A stretch of 15,773 bases of DNA from the NCBI GenBank assembly GCA_045638005.1, contig JAZUAN010000067.1, forward strand, positions 1 to 15,773, in the 5' to 3' direction. The position numbers and the translations under genes were made by a program. This document shows positions 6,185 through 11,778 of this stretch, in pieces. Every line of letters starts with the position of its first letter. The stretch's first letter is position 1. This DNA is from URNF01 sp045638005. Lineage in GTDB: Bacteria > Bacillota > Clostridia > Oscillospirales > Acutalibacteraceae. A model generated the notes under the pieces. The model was not told the DNA's origin. It saw nothing but the letters and a program-made list of their open reading frames with translations, and ran no database searches.

Positions 6185-6693
6185 GCGTCAAACAATCCTT
6201 CCATCACGCGGATCACAATACCCTCGCCCTCCGGCTCCACCGACAAAACGATATCGGGAATGGCGGGGATGAGGATCAGCCTGCCGTCTGCGGTTTTCAT
6301 GTGATAAATATCACTCGCACCCGTATTGGTGACGTCGGTGATGGTGCCGTACACCTCTCCGCTGTCCACGTCCTTGACCGGCAGACCGATAAGGTCACAG
6401 ATAAAATATCTGCCTTTTTCCAGCTTTAAATCGCGGCGGTCGGCATACAGAACCTTGCCGCGCCAGGTGGCGGCGGTGGTCGCGTCATTGACACCTTCTA
6501 CCTTTACCAAAACAACCCGACCGTGCGGGCGGCTTTTGACCTTGATTTTATTAGTGCCTTGCGGGTCCAGATACAGCGTTTTCAAACGGCAGAACACCTC
6601 TGCCGAGTCGCACCACGGCTGTACACGCAGTTCACCTGCGATACCGTGGGTGCTGACCGCTTCACCGATCTCTAAAAATTGTTGCAATGCCAT
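6181..6693 (-). CDS. rimM: Ribosome maturation factor RimM
   Basis: A 170-residue two-domain protein that binds ribosomal protein S19 and helps the 30S head assemble. The N-terminal RimM barrel begins with EIGEAVSTHGIAGELRV, the family signature. The C-terminal PRC-barrel domain spans about residues 95-168 (for example LIGLPVKDVDSGEVYGTI). ATG 6693 is preceded by GGAGGAAAAATT, an ideal ribosome binding site. It overlaps trmD by 4 bases. A terminator and a second hairpin lie between it and khpA, so rimM-trmD may be only partly co-transcribed with the upstream genes, unlike the uninterrupted arrangement usual for this cluster. Confidence 0.95.
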   Translation of the reverse strand: MALQQFLEIGEAVSTHGIAGELRVQPWCDSAEVFCRLKTLYLDPQGTNKIKVKSRPHGRVVLVKVEGVNDATTAATWRGKVLYADRRDLKLEKGRYFICDLIGLPVKDVDSGEVYGTITDVTNTGASDIYHMKTADGRLILIPAIPDIVLSVEPEGEGIVIRVMEGLFDA

Positions 6694-6725
6694 AATTTTT
6701 CCTCCAAATGGCAGCTACCGCTATT

Positions 6726-6756
6726 GCCTTCCTCTGACGAGGGAGGCGGCTTTTTT
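6726..6756 (+). terminator. Plus-strand terminator-like hairpin in the rimM leader
   Basis: GCCTTCCTC (6726-6734) pairs with GAGGGAGGC (6739-6747) with one wobble and a TGAC loop, followed by TTTTTT (6751-6756) on the plus strand. No plus-strand gene precedes it. The GAGGGAGGCGGC wording resembles dispersed intergenic elements of gut Clostridia, so it could be a repeat copy. Confidence 0.45.
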
Positions 6757-6763
6757 GTGAAGT

Positions 6764-6796
6764 AAAAAAGGGTCAGACCGTGCAGCCTGACCCTTT
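6764..6796 (-). terminator. Internal terminator between khpA and rimM
   Basis: AAAGGGTCAG (complement of 6787-6796) pairs with CTGACCCTTT (complement of 6767-6776) around a 10-base loop and runs into TTTTTT on the minus strand. It lies 26 bases after the khpA stop and would end most transcripts from the ylxM promoter. Confidence 0.85.
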
Positions 6797-6821
6797 CAGC
6801 GTCGTTTGGGGTGTGTAAAGA

Positions 6822-7055
6822 TCAATCGATCTCCACAGCAACCTTCACATCCTTACGGGTAGCCGCGGCGCGCATCACAGTGCGCATCGCCTTGGCGATC
6901 CGTCCCTGCTTGCCGATCACCCGACCCATATCGTCAGGCGCAACATGCAGATGATATACCACCGTGCCGTCCTCGGCAGGTGCTTCTTCTTCCACCACGA
7001 CAGCGGTCGGATCCTCTACCAGACCCTGTGCAATGGTGATCAACAGTTCTTTCAT
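6822..7055 (-). CDS. khpA: KH-domain RNA-binding protein KhpA
   Basis: A 77-residue single-KH protein. The GxxG RNA-binding loop is GKQG within VIGKQGRIAKAMRTVMRAAA. In Firmicutes KhpA pairs with KhpB (Jag/EloR) and binds many RNAs, affecting cell elongation and division. I chose ATG 7055, which starts MKELLITIAQGL as in the family and has AAAGGAA 8 bases upstream. The frame runs back to 7082 but would add a non-conserved MPARKGTTL stretch. It lies 27 bases after rpsP and 26 bases before a terminator. The position between rpsP and rimM is the standard one. Confidence 0.93.
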   Translation of the reverse strand: MKELLITIAQGLVEDPTAVVVEEEAPAEDGTVVYHLHVAPDDMGRVIGKQGRIAKAMRTVMRAAATRKDVKVAVEID

Positions 7056-7082
7056 CAGCGTTGTTCCTTTCCGGGCAGGCAA

Positions 7083-7328
7083 TTACTTCGTAACGCCGGC
7101 CTTTTTGAGCAGCGCTTTGACGGTGTCGGTGGGCTGTGCGCCGTTGGCGATCCACTTCTCCGCTTTCTCTACATCAATGTTGATTGCCGGCGGCTCAGCC
7201 AGCGGATCATAGGTACCGATCTTCTCGATGAAGCGGCCATCACGGGGATAGCGGGAATCCGCAACCACAACACGGTAGAACGGAGCCTTTTTCGCGCCGA
7301 TGCGGCGCAGACGAATTTTTACTGCCAT
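7083..7328 (-). CDS. rpsP: 30S ribosomal protein S16
   Basis: An 81-residue ribosomal protein S16, needed for assembly of the 30S 5' domain. The family start MAVKIRLRRIGAKKAPFYRV and the body ADSRYPRDGRFIEKIGTYDP are typical. The start is ATG 7328, with GGAGG about 8 bases upstream. The frame extends to 7484, but the added residues overlap ffh and are not S16-like. A 64-base gap separates it from ffh and holds the only unconserved leader in this half of the cluster. Confidence 0.97.
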   Translation of the reverse strand: MAVKIRLRRIGAKKAPFYRVVVADSRYPRDGRFIEKIGTYDPLAEPPAINIDVEKAEKWIANGAQPTDTVKALLKKAGVTK

Positions 7329-7392
7329 AGTAAGAACCTCCAAAAAATAATATACAAATTTCATTATCTTCAACCGCAGCAGCGGTATGAAT

Positions 7393-8769
7393 TCAAAAAC
7401 CAAAGGGGTTGCCGCCGCCCATACCGGGCATGCCGGGCATACCGAAGGGCATTTTAGCACCCTTTCCTTTGCCGCCGGCGGCATATTTTTTCAACTGCTT
7501 CATCATCTGTCGCATGGTCTCATACTGCTTCAAAAGCCGATTGACGTCCTCCACCTTCATGCCGCAGCCCGCCGCTACACGACGTTTGCGGGAAGGAGTG
7601 AACAGCTTTGGGTTTCTCCGCTCTTTCGGGGTCATGCTCAAAATGATGGCTTCTACGCGGGCGAACTGGCGGGGATCAATGTCCACGTCCTTTAACTGCT
7701 TACCCATACCGGGGATCATGCCGAGCATGGATTTGAGATCGCCCATTTTCTGGATCTGTCGCAGCTGTGCGAGCATATCTTCCAGATCGAATTTATCCTC
7801 AGCGAGTTTTTTCGCGAGTTCTTCTGCTTCCTTTTCGCTGACCTGCTGCTCCGCTTTCTCGATAAGCGACATCACGTCACCCATACCGAGAATACGGGAA
7901 GCCATGCGTTCGGGATGGAATACTTCTAAATCTTCCAGCTTTTCGCCCACACCGGCGAATTTGATCGGTTTGCCGGTGACAGCGCGTACAGAAAGCGCCG
8001 CGCCGCCGCGGGTATCGCCGTCCAATTTGGTCAGCATCACGCCGTCAATGCCCAGCGCCTCGTCAAAGGCCGCTGCCACATTCACTGCGTCCTGACCGGT
8101 CATGGCGTCCACCACCAGCAAGATTTCTTGCGGTGCTGCTACCTCCTTGATGGCTTTGAGTTCGTCCATCAGGGCGGTATCAATATGCAAACGACCGGCG
8201 GTATCCAAAAGCACATAATCGTTGCCGTGGTGCTTGGCGTGTGCGACCGCTTGTTTTGCGATCTCGACGGGGTTTTCGGTGCCGCGTTCAAAAACCGGCA
8301 CACCCGCGCGCTCACCCACCGAAATCAACTGCTGAATAGCAGCGGGACGGTAGATGTCGCAAGCAACCAGCAGCGGGCGATGCCCTTGTGCTTTGAGCAT
8401 TTTCGCCAGTTTGCCGGAATGGGTGGTTTTACCCGAGCCCTGCAAGCCACACATCAAAATGACACAGGGCGGATGATTGGCATGCGCCAGCTTTGCAGCT
8501 TCGCCGCCCATAAGCGCAACCAGTTCTTCGTTGACGATCTTGATGACCATCTGCGCGGGGGTGAGACTTTCCATCACCTTTGCGCCAACGGCGCGTTCGG
8601 TGACCTTGTTTGTGAAATCCTTAGCAACCTTGAAGCTGACATCCGCTTCAAGCAATGCTAAGCGTACCTCACGCATGGCGTCTTTGACATCCGCTTCGGT
8701 CAAATGTCCGCGTGAACGCAGTTTTTTAAACGATGCGGCAAGTTTTTCTGACAAGCCTTCAAACGCCAT
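7393..8769 (-). CDS. ffh: Signal recognition particle protein Ffh (SRP54)
   Basis: A 458-residue SRP GTPase that binds 4.5S/6S-type SRP RNA and signal sequences and docks with FtsY to deliver membrane proteins. The N helical bundle is at about 1-85. The G domain has the P-loop GLQGSGKT at 108-115, DTAGR at 189-193 and TKLD at 247-250, with GDTRGG after it. The Met-rich M domain starts near 300. In the RNA-binding motif the usual GSG reads GCG (RVAAGCGMKVEDVNRLLKQY). The C-terminal tail is glycine- and methionine-rich (PFGMPGMPGMGGG), as in many Firmicutes. YlxM lies 31 bases upstream, consistent with co-expression. No SRP RNA gene was noticed in the window. Confidence 0.97.
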   Translation of the reverse strand: MAFEGLSEKLAASFKKLRSRGHLTEADVKDAMREVRLALLEADVSFKVAKDFTNKVTERAVGAKVMESLTPAQMVIKIVNEELVALMGGEAAKLAHANHPPCVILMCGLQGSGKTTHSGKLAKMLKAQGHRPLLVACDIYRPAAIQQLISVGERAGVPVFERGTENPVEIAKQAVAHAKHHGNDYVLLDTAGRLHIDTALMDELKAIKEVAAPQEILLVVDAMTGQDAVNVAAAFDEALGIDGVMLTKLDGDTRGGAALSVRAVTGKPIKFAGVGEKLEDLEVFHPERMASRILGMGDVMSLIEKAEQQVSEKEAEELAKKLAEDKFDLEDMLAQLRQIQKMGDLKSMLGMIPGMGKQLKDVDIDPRQFARVEAIILSMTPKERRNPKLFTPSRKRRVAAGCGMKVEDVNRLLKQYETMRQMMKQLKKYAAGGKGKGAKMPFGMPGMPGMGGGNPFGF

Positions 8770-8800
8770 ACCGGTCTCCTTTCCCGCTGTTTACCTAAAA

Positions 8801-9166
8801 TTACGCGTCGGTCATACGCTCGGCTGCATCCGCGATCGCATTCGCAATGTCATAGATCTCCGGAATACGACCGTTGAGATCATTAACCTGCCGCAGCAAT
8901 TTTGCGTTTTCCTGCACTAAGAGCAGATCGTTCTGCATACTGCGGAAACGTGCGGCAAGCGCCAGGCGTTCCTCCATTTCAAGCAACTGCGATTCCGCAC
9001 GCTTGATGGAATCCCGCACACCCTGTCTGGTGATACCCTCATTTTCGGCGATTTCCGCCAAAGACAGGTCTTCGTTGTAGTAATAGTCTACCATTGTCCG
9101 CTGCTTTTCGGTCAGCATATCGCCGTAGAAATCCAGCAGAAAAGAGATTTCCATGTTCTTAGACAC
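8801..9166 (-). CDS. ylxM: YlxM-family helix-turn-helix protein
   Basis: A protein of about 121 residues with a sigma-70 region-4-like helix-turn-helix: MLTEKQRTMVDYYYNEDLSL, then AEIAENEGITRQGVRDSIKR, followed by a long C-terminal helix. In streptococci YlxM binds Ffh and SRP RNA and modulates SRP activity, and it is encoded just upstream of ffh as here. Two starts are possible. GTG 9166 has GAGGGGG 8 bases upstream. ATG 9154 (four residues later) has AAGGTG 9 bases upstream. I keep GTG, but ATG is nearly as likely. It is the first gene after a perfect consensus promoter with a leader of about 40 bases. Confidence 0.93.
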   Translation of the reverse strand: MSKNMEISFLLDFYGDMLTEKQRTMVDYYYNEDLSLAEIAENEGITRQGVRDSIKRAESQLLEMEERLALAARFRSMQNDLLLVQENAKLLRQVNDLNGRIPEIYDIANAIADAAERMTDA

Positions 9167-9188
9167 CTTGCTTGCCCCCTCTCGTATG

Positions 9189-9209
9189 TGTAAAGTAAAA
9201 ACCTTTACA
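9189..9209. promoter_or_regulatory. Inverted repeat over the ylxM transcription start
   Basis: TGTAAAG (9189-9195) and CTTTACA (9203-9209) form a perfect 7-bp dyad with a 7-base spacer. The dyad spans the predicted start point near 9204, a place where a repressor could act. It could instead be a weak hairpin at the 5' end of the mRNA. The regulator is unknown. Confidence 0.4.
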
Positions 9210-9210
9210 T

Positions 9211-9239
9211 ATTATAAAGCATAATGACGGATTTGTCAA
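9211..9239 (-). promoter_or_regulatory. Perfect consensus promoter of the ylxM-ffh-rpsP-khpA operon
   Basis: TTGACA (9234-9239), exactly 17 bp, and TATAAT (9211-9216) match the sigma-A consensus at every position on the minus strand. This should be a very strong housekeeping promoter for the SRP and ribosomal genes. Confidence 0.93.
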
Positions 9240-9241
9240 GT

Positions 9242-9275
9242 GATTTTTGGACTTTTTTACAAAAGTCCAAAAATC
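9242..9275. repeat. Perfect 15-bp inverted repeat beside the ylxM promoter
   Basis: GATTTTTGGACTTTT (9242-9256) and its exact complement (9261-9275) flank TTAC. It starts 2 bases upstream of the -35 box. It may act as a terminator that insulates the promoter from transcripts arriving from queT, or be the end of the repeat island. Confidence 0.7.
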
Positions 9276-9280
9276 GTCGA
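9261..9280. repeat. Degenerate third copy of the dispersed repeat core
   Basis: This 20-base stretch matches 9387-9406 at 17 of 20 positions, including the shared TCCAAAAA/ACCAAAAA and GTCGA parts. It lies inside the right arm of the 9242-9275 inverted repeat, so this copy has become part of a hairpin. Confidence 0.5.
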
Positions 9281-9377
9281 GTTCCGCTCGGGCGCAAAAG
9301 GGCGCGCCCGGTCGAGGTATCCCTCGACACCGCGAAACGTCGCATTGGCATGTGCTTGCGGATGTTGTGTCAGGAGG

Positions 9378-9405
9378 TTTTCGCTGAAAAAACCAAAAAC
9401 CGTCG
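9378..9405. repeat. 28-bp direct repeat, copy 1
   Basis: Identical at all 28 positions to 9531-9558, with a spacing of 153 bases. Read on the minus strand it begins CGACGG and runs through two T-rich blocks to CAGCGAAAA. It follows a strong hairpin (9409-9434) on that strand, so this pair could work as a terminator. Confidence 0.85.
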
Positions 9406-9408
9406 ACT

Positions 9409-9443
9409 GAACCAAAGTGCAGGCACTTTGGTTCCTGCACTTT
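9409..9443. repeat. Overlapping, mutually exclusive inverted repeats
   Basis: GAACCAAAGTGC (9409-9420) pairs perfectly with GCACTTTGGTTC (9423-9434). The overlapping AAAGTGCAGG (9414-9423) pairs perfectly with CCTGCACTTT (9434-9443). Only one stem can form at a time. On the minus strand the first is followed within about 10 bases by a T-rich stretch. Confidence 0.75.
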
Positions 9444-9476
9444 CGCACGCGCTGACACCATCGCGCGTGTTTTGCC

Positions 9477-9683
9477 TCACGGCAAAATACCGAAAGTTGC
9501 CCCTATCCGCTCGGTCGCACCCAAACTTAATTTTCGCTGAAAAAACCAAAAACCGTCGCCGAAAAGCCGCGCCGTTAAGCCGGAATAACTGAACGATAGG
9601 GAAATACCGCCGGCTTCGGTCATCACCGTTCTGCCGTGGCGGTAAAAATTGCTTTCAAGCTCCGAGAACGTATACTTTTTCAT
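9477..9683 (-). pseudogene. Truncated esterase-like fragment (SGNH/CE2 N-terminal type)
   Basis: A 68-codon frame whose ATG 9683 overlaps the queT stop by one base (TGATG), so it was probably translated with queT. AAGGAG lies about 11 bases upstream, inside queT. The first 44 residues contain RHGRT, then GGISLSFSYSGLTARLFGDG. This resembles the N-terminal jelly-roll of carbohydrate-esterase-2-like SGNH hydrolases, where a GRT turn precedes a strand ending in SG.. and an F-G pair. After residue 44 the frame enters the 28-bp repeat and continues as FWFFQRK and unrelated residues to a stop at 9477. No GDS catalytic motif follows. I read it as a gene start cut off by the repeat island. A short functional peptide cannot be excluded. 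The family call is tentative. Confidence 0.45.
9531..9558. repeat. 28-bp direct repeat, copy 2
   Basis: Exact copy of 9378-9405. Its outer end (9558) falls within the codons where the upstream esterase-like frame stops looking like protein, so this repeat marks the break point. Confidence 0.85.
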
Positions 9684-10213
9684 CAAAACCGCTCTCCTTC
9701 AAAGAGTTTACTGTGCTCTATCGCGCCAAACAGCAGCAATCCGCCCGCCGTGCAGGCGAGCAGCTGTCCTACCGCTACCGTGAACATGTTGAAAAGCAAA
9801 ATACCCCATGAAAATTCATTGTACAGCGCAACGGTGAGTTCCGCACCGATGATGACCCCGTTTAAAATAACCGGCGGCAGGGTGGAGAGCAGCGGGAGGT
9901 TTTTGATACGCACCTGCCGCAATTTTCGGGTGAGTAGCGCTGCGAGCGCGGTGGCGAGGGTGCCCAAGAGGATATCCCATGCGCCTGCCACATTCGCACC
10001 GAGGCTGAGCCCTACCGTGTTGGAAACAAGACAGCCGACAATCAGACCCGGTATCGCCGCGGGGGTGAATATCGGCAGGATGGTGAGCGCTTCGGACAAC
10101 CTGCATTGTATAGGTCCAAAGGTCATAAACGGTAGTAAAAGGGTAAGCGCGCAGTACAAAGCGGCAATCACAGCCGCCGTTGTGAGATATCTCACAGAGG
10201 TCTTTTTTTGCAT
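9683..10213 (-). CDS. queT: QueT-family queuosine precursor transporter (ECF S component)
   Basis: A 176-residue membrane protein of the QueT family, the substrate-binding S component of an energy-coupling-factor transporter thought to import a queuosine precursor such as preQ1. Five to six hydrophobic helices are visible. The family segments IQCRLSEALTILPIFTPAAIPGL, GAWDILLGTLATALAALLTRKLR and LPPVILNGVIIGAEL all occur. ATG 10213 is chosen. The GTG at 10222 lies only 2 bases from AGGAG, too close to be used, whereas ATG is 11 bases away. A preQ1-I-type riboswitch ends in that same AGGAG, which supports both the function and translational control. The ECF energizing module (EcfA1, EcfA2, EcfT) is not in the window and would be shared. 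The stop overlaps the start of the truncated esterase frame. Confidence 0.9.
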   Translation of the reverse strand: MQKKTSVRYLTTAAVIAALYCALTLLLPFMTFGPIQCRLSEALTILPIFTPAAIPGLIVGCLVSNTVGLSLGANVAGAWDILLGTLATALAALLTRKLRQVRIKNLPLLSTLPPVILNGVIIGAELTVALYNEFSWGILLFNMFTVAVGQLLACTAGGLLLFGAIEHSKLFEGERF

Positions 10214-10224
10214 AGTTTTCACGT

Positions 10225-10266
10225 CTCCTAGTTTTATTTAACGTCAGGATGGTTTCGAACTGACGT
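10225..10266 (-). promoter_or_regulatory. preQ1-I-type riboswitch controlling queT translation
   Basis: On the minus strand, ACGTCAG and CTGACGT close a 12-base loop starting UUCG and containing ACC. The A-rich tail UAAAUAAAACUAGGAG follows. The compact stem, UUC loop start and AAAA-CUA-GGAG tail match the preQ1-I class, and are close in form to the Thermoanaerobacter version as I remember it. The tail contains the queT Shine-Dalgarno, so ligand binding would hide it and lower translation. Finding it before queT makes the call much firmer. A separate AGCACGC/GCGTGCT hairpin sits just 5' of it (10269-10285). Confidence 0.8.
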
Positions 10267-10268
10267 GA

Positions 10269-10285
10269 AGCACGCGAAGCGTGCT
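10269..10285 (-). other. Hairpin between the nuclease-like gene and the preQ1 aptamer
   Basis: AGCACGC and GCGTGCT around a 3-base loop begin directly after the upstream stop codon. There is no T run, so it is not a standard terminator. It may insulate the folding of the aptamer from upstream mRNA. Confidence 0.5.
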
Positions 10286-11026
10286 CTAAAAGGGTTCCCT
10301 TATGCTATACACATACCCTCGTCCCTGCTTTTCGCGGGTGAGGATATCGGTAGCCAAAAACAGTTTGAGTGCCGCAGATAATTTTCTGCCGCGGTAGCGT
10401 ATCGCCTTTTGAAAATCCGCCGTCGTAAAGGTGGCGGGTAAGTTTGGCGGTAAACAGCGTTTTAAATCGGCTTTGGTGCGCACGGTGAGGCACTCGCCGA
10501 GCGCTGTCGGCACGCGTTCTATACGGTGCGCGCCGCGCTTGCCGTCGTTTCCCCAGCCGTCCTGCAATTTATATTCCTCCACATCGATGAGCTGTAATTG
10601 TAAGGTGAGATTGGGCAAAAACAGTAGCTCTCTGATGTACAAAAGCTCGGGCGCAGCATCGTGAAACCCGCCCTTTTTCGGTGACGGACGCGGGGTGGAG
10701 CGCTCGCCGGTTTCGGGATCTACCCAAAAGAGCGTTTTCTTGCGCACTATGGGGTAGATGACCGTCACGGAGTATTCCTCCAAAAGGCGCATGAGCTTCA
10801 CGCGAAAGGCGGAAAAGTTACCGTTTTGAATTTCCAACACCCGTTCACCGTCGAAAATATCCGCGACAGCACCGCAAGGGAGCGGGATCTCGTGATGAGT
10901 TTCATCGGGGTCGAGCCAGAATTTTAAGGTCGCGTGCAACCGCTTTTCCTGCAATCTGCCGATACTCTCGCGGGTGGAAAGCCGTTTTTCCGCCGCAGCC
11001 TTCGCTGCTTCAAAATCGCCGCACAT
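10286..11026 (-). CDS. Uncharacterised protein, predicted PD-(D/E)XK-like fold
   Basis: A 246-residue soluble protein of unknown function. After an Ala/Lys/Arg-rich start it has QEKRLHATLKFWL (Glu27), VADIFDG (Asp56), then VLEIQNGNFSAFRVKLMRLL (Glu65-x-Gln67). This E...D...ExQ layout suggests a restriction-endonuclease-like catalytic core. YPIVRKK and a later RPSPKKGG segment follow. It resembles a family of hypothetical proteins sharing an EIQ.xNFSA..KL signature, which I recall under a DUF name (possibly DUF8091), but I cannot confirm the number. ATG 11026 has GAGGA 5 bases upstream and overlaps the thioesterase by 17 bases. The frame opens earlier (11080) inside that gene without a matching site. 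Translational coupling with the thioesterase is likely. A role in DNA or RNA cleavage is inference only. Confidence 0.75.
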   Translation of the reverse strand: MCGDFEAAKAAAEKRLSTRESIGRLQEKRLHATLKFWLDPDETHHEIPLPCGAVADIFDGERVLEIQNGNFSAFRVKLMRLLEEYSVTVIYPIVRKKTLFWVDPETGERSTPRPSPKKGGFHDAAPELLYIRELLFLPNLTLQLQLIDVEEYKLQDGWGNDGKRGAHRIERVPTALGECLTVRTKADLKRCLPPNLPATFTTADFQKAIRYRGRKLSAALKLFLATDILTREKQGRGYVYSIREPF

Positions 11027-11777
11027 AGTTGTCCTCATAATTGAGCTTTGCAACAAACGCCGTGCCGCGGGTATGTTCACCCGTCACCCAGGCAACACCG
11101 CCGGTGACGTCCTCTTTCTGCCACCGTTCTTCGGCGGCGGCGATCACCAAGCGATCGTCGGGGCGCACTTCCTTTTCAAAACGGATGTACAGATCGGTAA
11201 TTTTTTTGCGACCCATGCCGCTGGGAATATTATCGCACAGATAATCCGCATAGCGGGTGTTATTCACATGTCCGTTGGGATCCAGTTCACTCCAACGCGG
11301 CTTTACCGCCGCTACCTCAATAAGGGCGGGCGGTATCTGCTTGTCGGGGTCGGGACAGTTGTTTACACATTCCGGCTGATTGGGGAAGGCGAGGTCGGCG
11401 AGTGCATCAGGTCGCAAAAGGCGGTGGTTTTCGGTATCTACCAGTGCGAATGCGGTCACGCTGTCGGCGAGCGGGTTGCCCTTTTCATCGGTCATGGAAT
11501 AGCATCGGAAAAACTGCACCCCTTTAATATCGCGGTGCCAGGTTTTAAAGATGACCTTTTCGCCCATTTCGGGCAGGCGGGTGATATGCGAGCAAAGGCG
11601 GGTGACCAAAAACGCGATACCGCGCTCTCGCAATACAGCAAAGGATAAGCCGTGCTCGTCCATCTGCCGCTCGCCCGCTTCCTGCTGTAATTGCAAAAGC
11701 GCAGAGAGGCGCAGACGGTTGTCTGCGCCTACTGCGTATGATGGGATATGAAATTCTTGTGTAAAGATCATAGCCAT
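11010..11777 (-). CDS. Acyl-ACP thioesterase (FatA/FatB-like double hotdog)
   Basis: A 255-residue cytoplasmic thioesterase that releases fatty acids from acyl carrier protein. It shows two hotdog domains: the N-terminal one starts FTQEFHIPSYAVGADNRLRL, and the C-terminal one carries DPNGHVNNTRYADYL with Asp166, Asn168 and His170, the conserved catalytic set. ATG 11777 lies one base past the serS stop. A second ATG two codons in (11771) is also possible, and the serS end supplies GAGG upstream. Bacterial members are common in Clostridia and may tune membrane fatty acid supply. Its C-terminal 17 bases overlap the next gene, so serS, thioesterase and the following gene form a tight string. Confidence 0.92.
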   Translation of the reverse strand: MAMIFTQEFHIPSYAVGADNRLRLSALLQLQQEAGERQMDEHGLSFAVLRERGIAFLVTRLCSHITRLPEMGEKVIFKTWHRDIKGVQFFRCYSMTDEKGNPLADSVTAFALVDTENHRLLRPDALADLAFPNQPECVNNCPDPDKQIPPALIEVAAVKPRWSELDPNGHVNNTRYADYLCDNIPSGMGRKKITDLYIRFEKEVRPDDRLVIAAAEERWQKEDVTGGVAWVTGEHTRGTAFVAKLNYEDNYVRRF

Positions 11778-11778
11778 T

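Larger units (their letters stand above)
9276..9560. other. Gene-free, hairpin-dense repeat island
   Basis: No credible gene lies here. Frames on both strands run through repeats and give peptides repeating GFWFFQRK-like words. Besides the separately listed repeats it holds GGGCGCGCCC (9300-9309), GTCGAGG/CCTCGAC around TATC (9311-9328) and TTTTGCC/GGCAAAA around TCAC (9470-9487). The left edge abuts the ylxM promoter region, and the right edge coincides with the end of esterase-like coding sequence. It reads as a degenerate mobile or dispersed intergenic element. Confidence 0.6.

Noticed and set aside
7329..7392. Possible promoter between ffh and rpsP (TTGAAG with TATTAT)
   Set aside because: Spacing is only about 15 bp and the start would fall on the rpsP ribosome binding site.
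9159..9461. 100-codon minus frame reading through the repeat island
   Set aside because: It is built from repeat sequence, overlaps the ylxM promoter and start, and has no ribosome binding site.
9224..9592. 122-codon plus frame in the repeat island
   Set aside because: Its product mirrors the repeats (EKTKNRR words) and it has no promoter or ribosome binding site.
10974..11648. 224-codon plus frame opposite the thioesterase
   Set aside because: Antisense shadow of a well-recognised gene, with no start signals.
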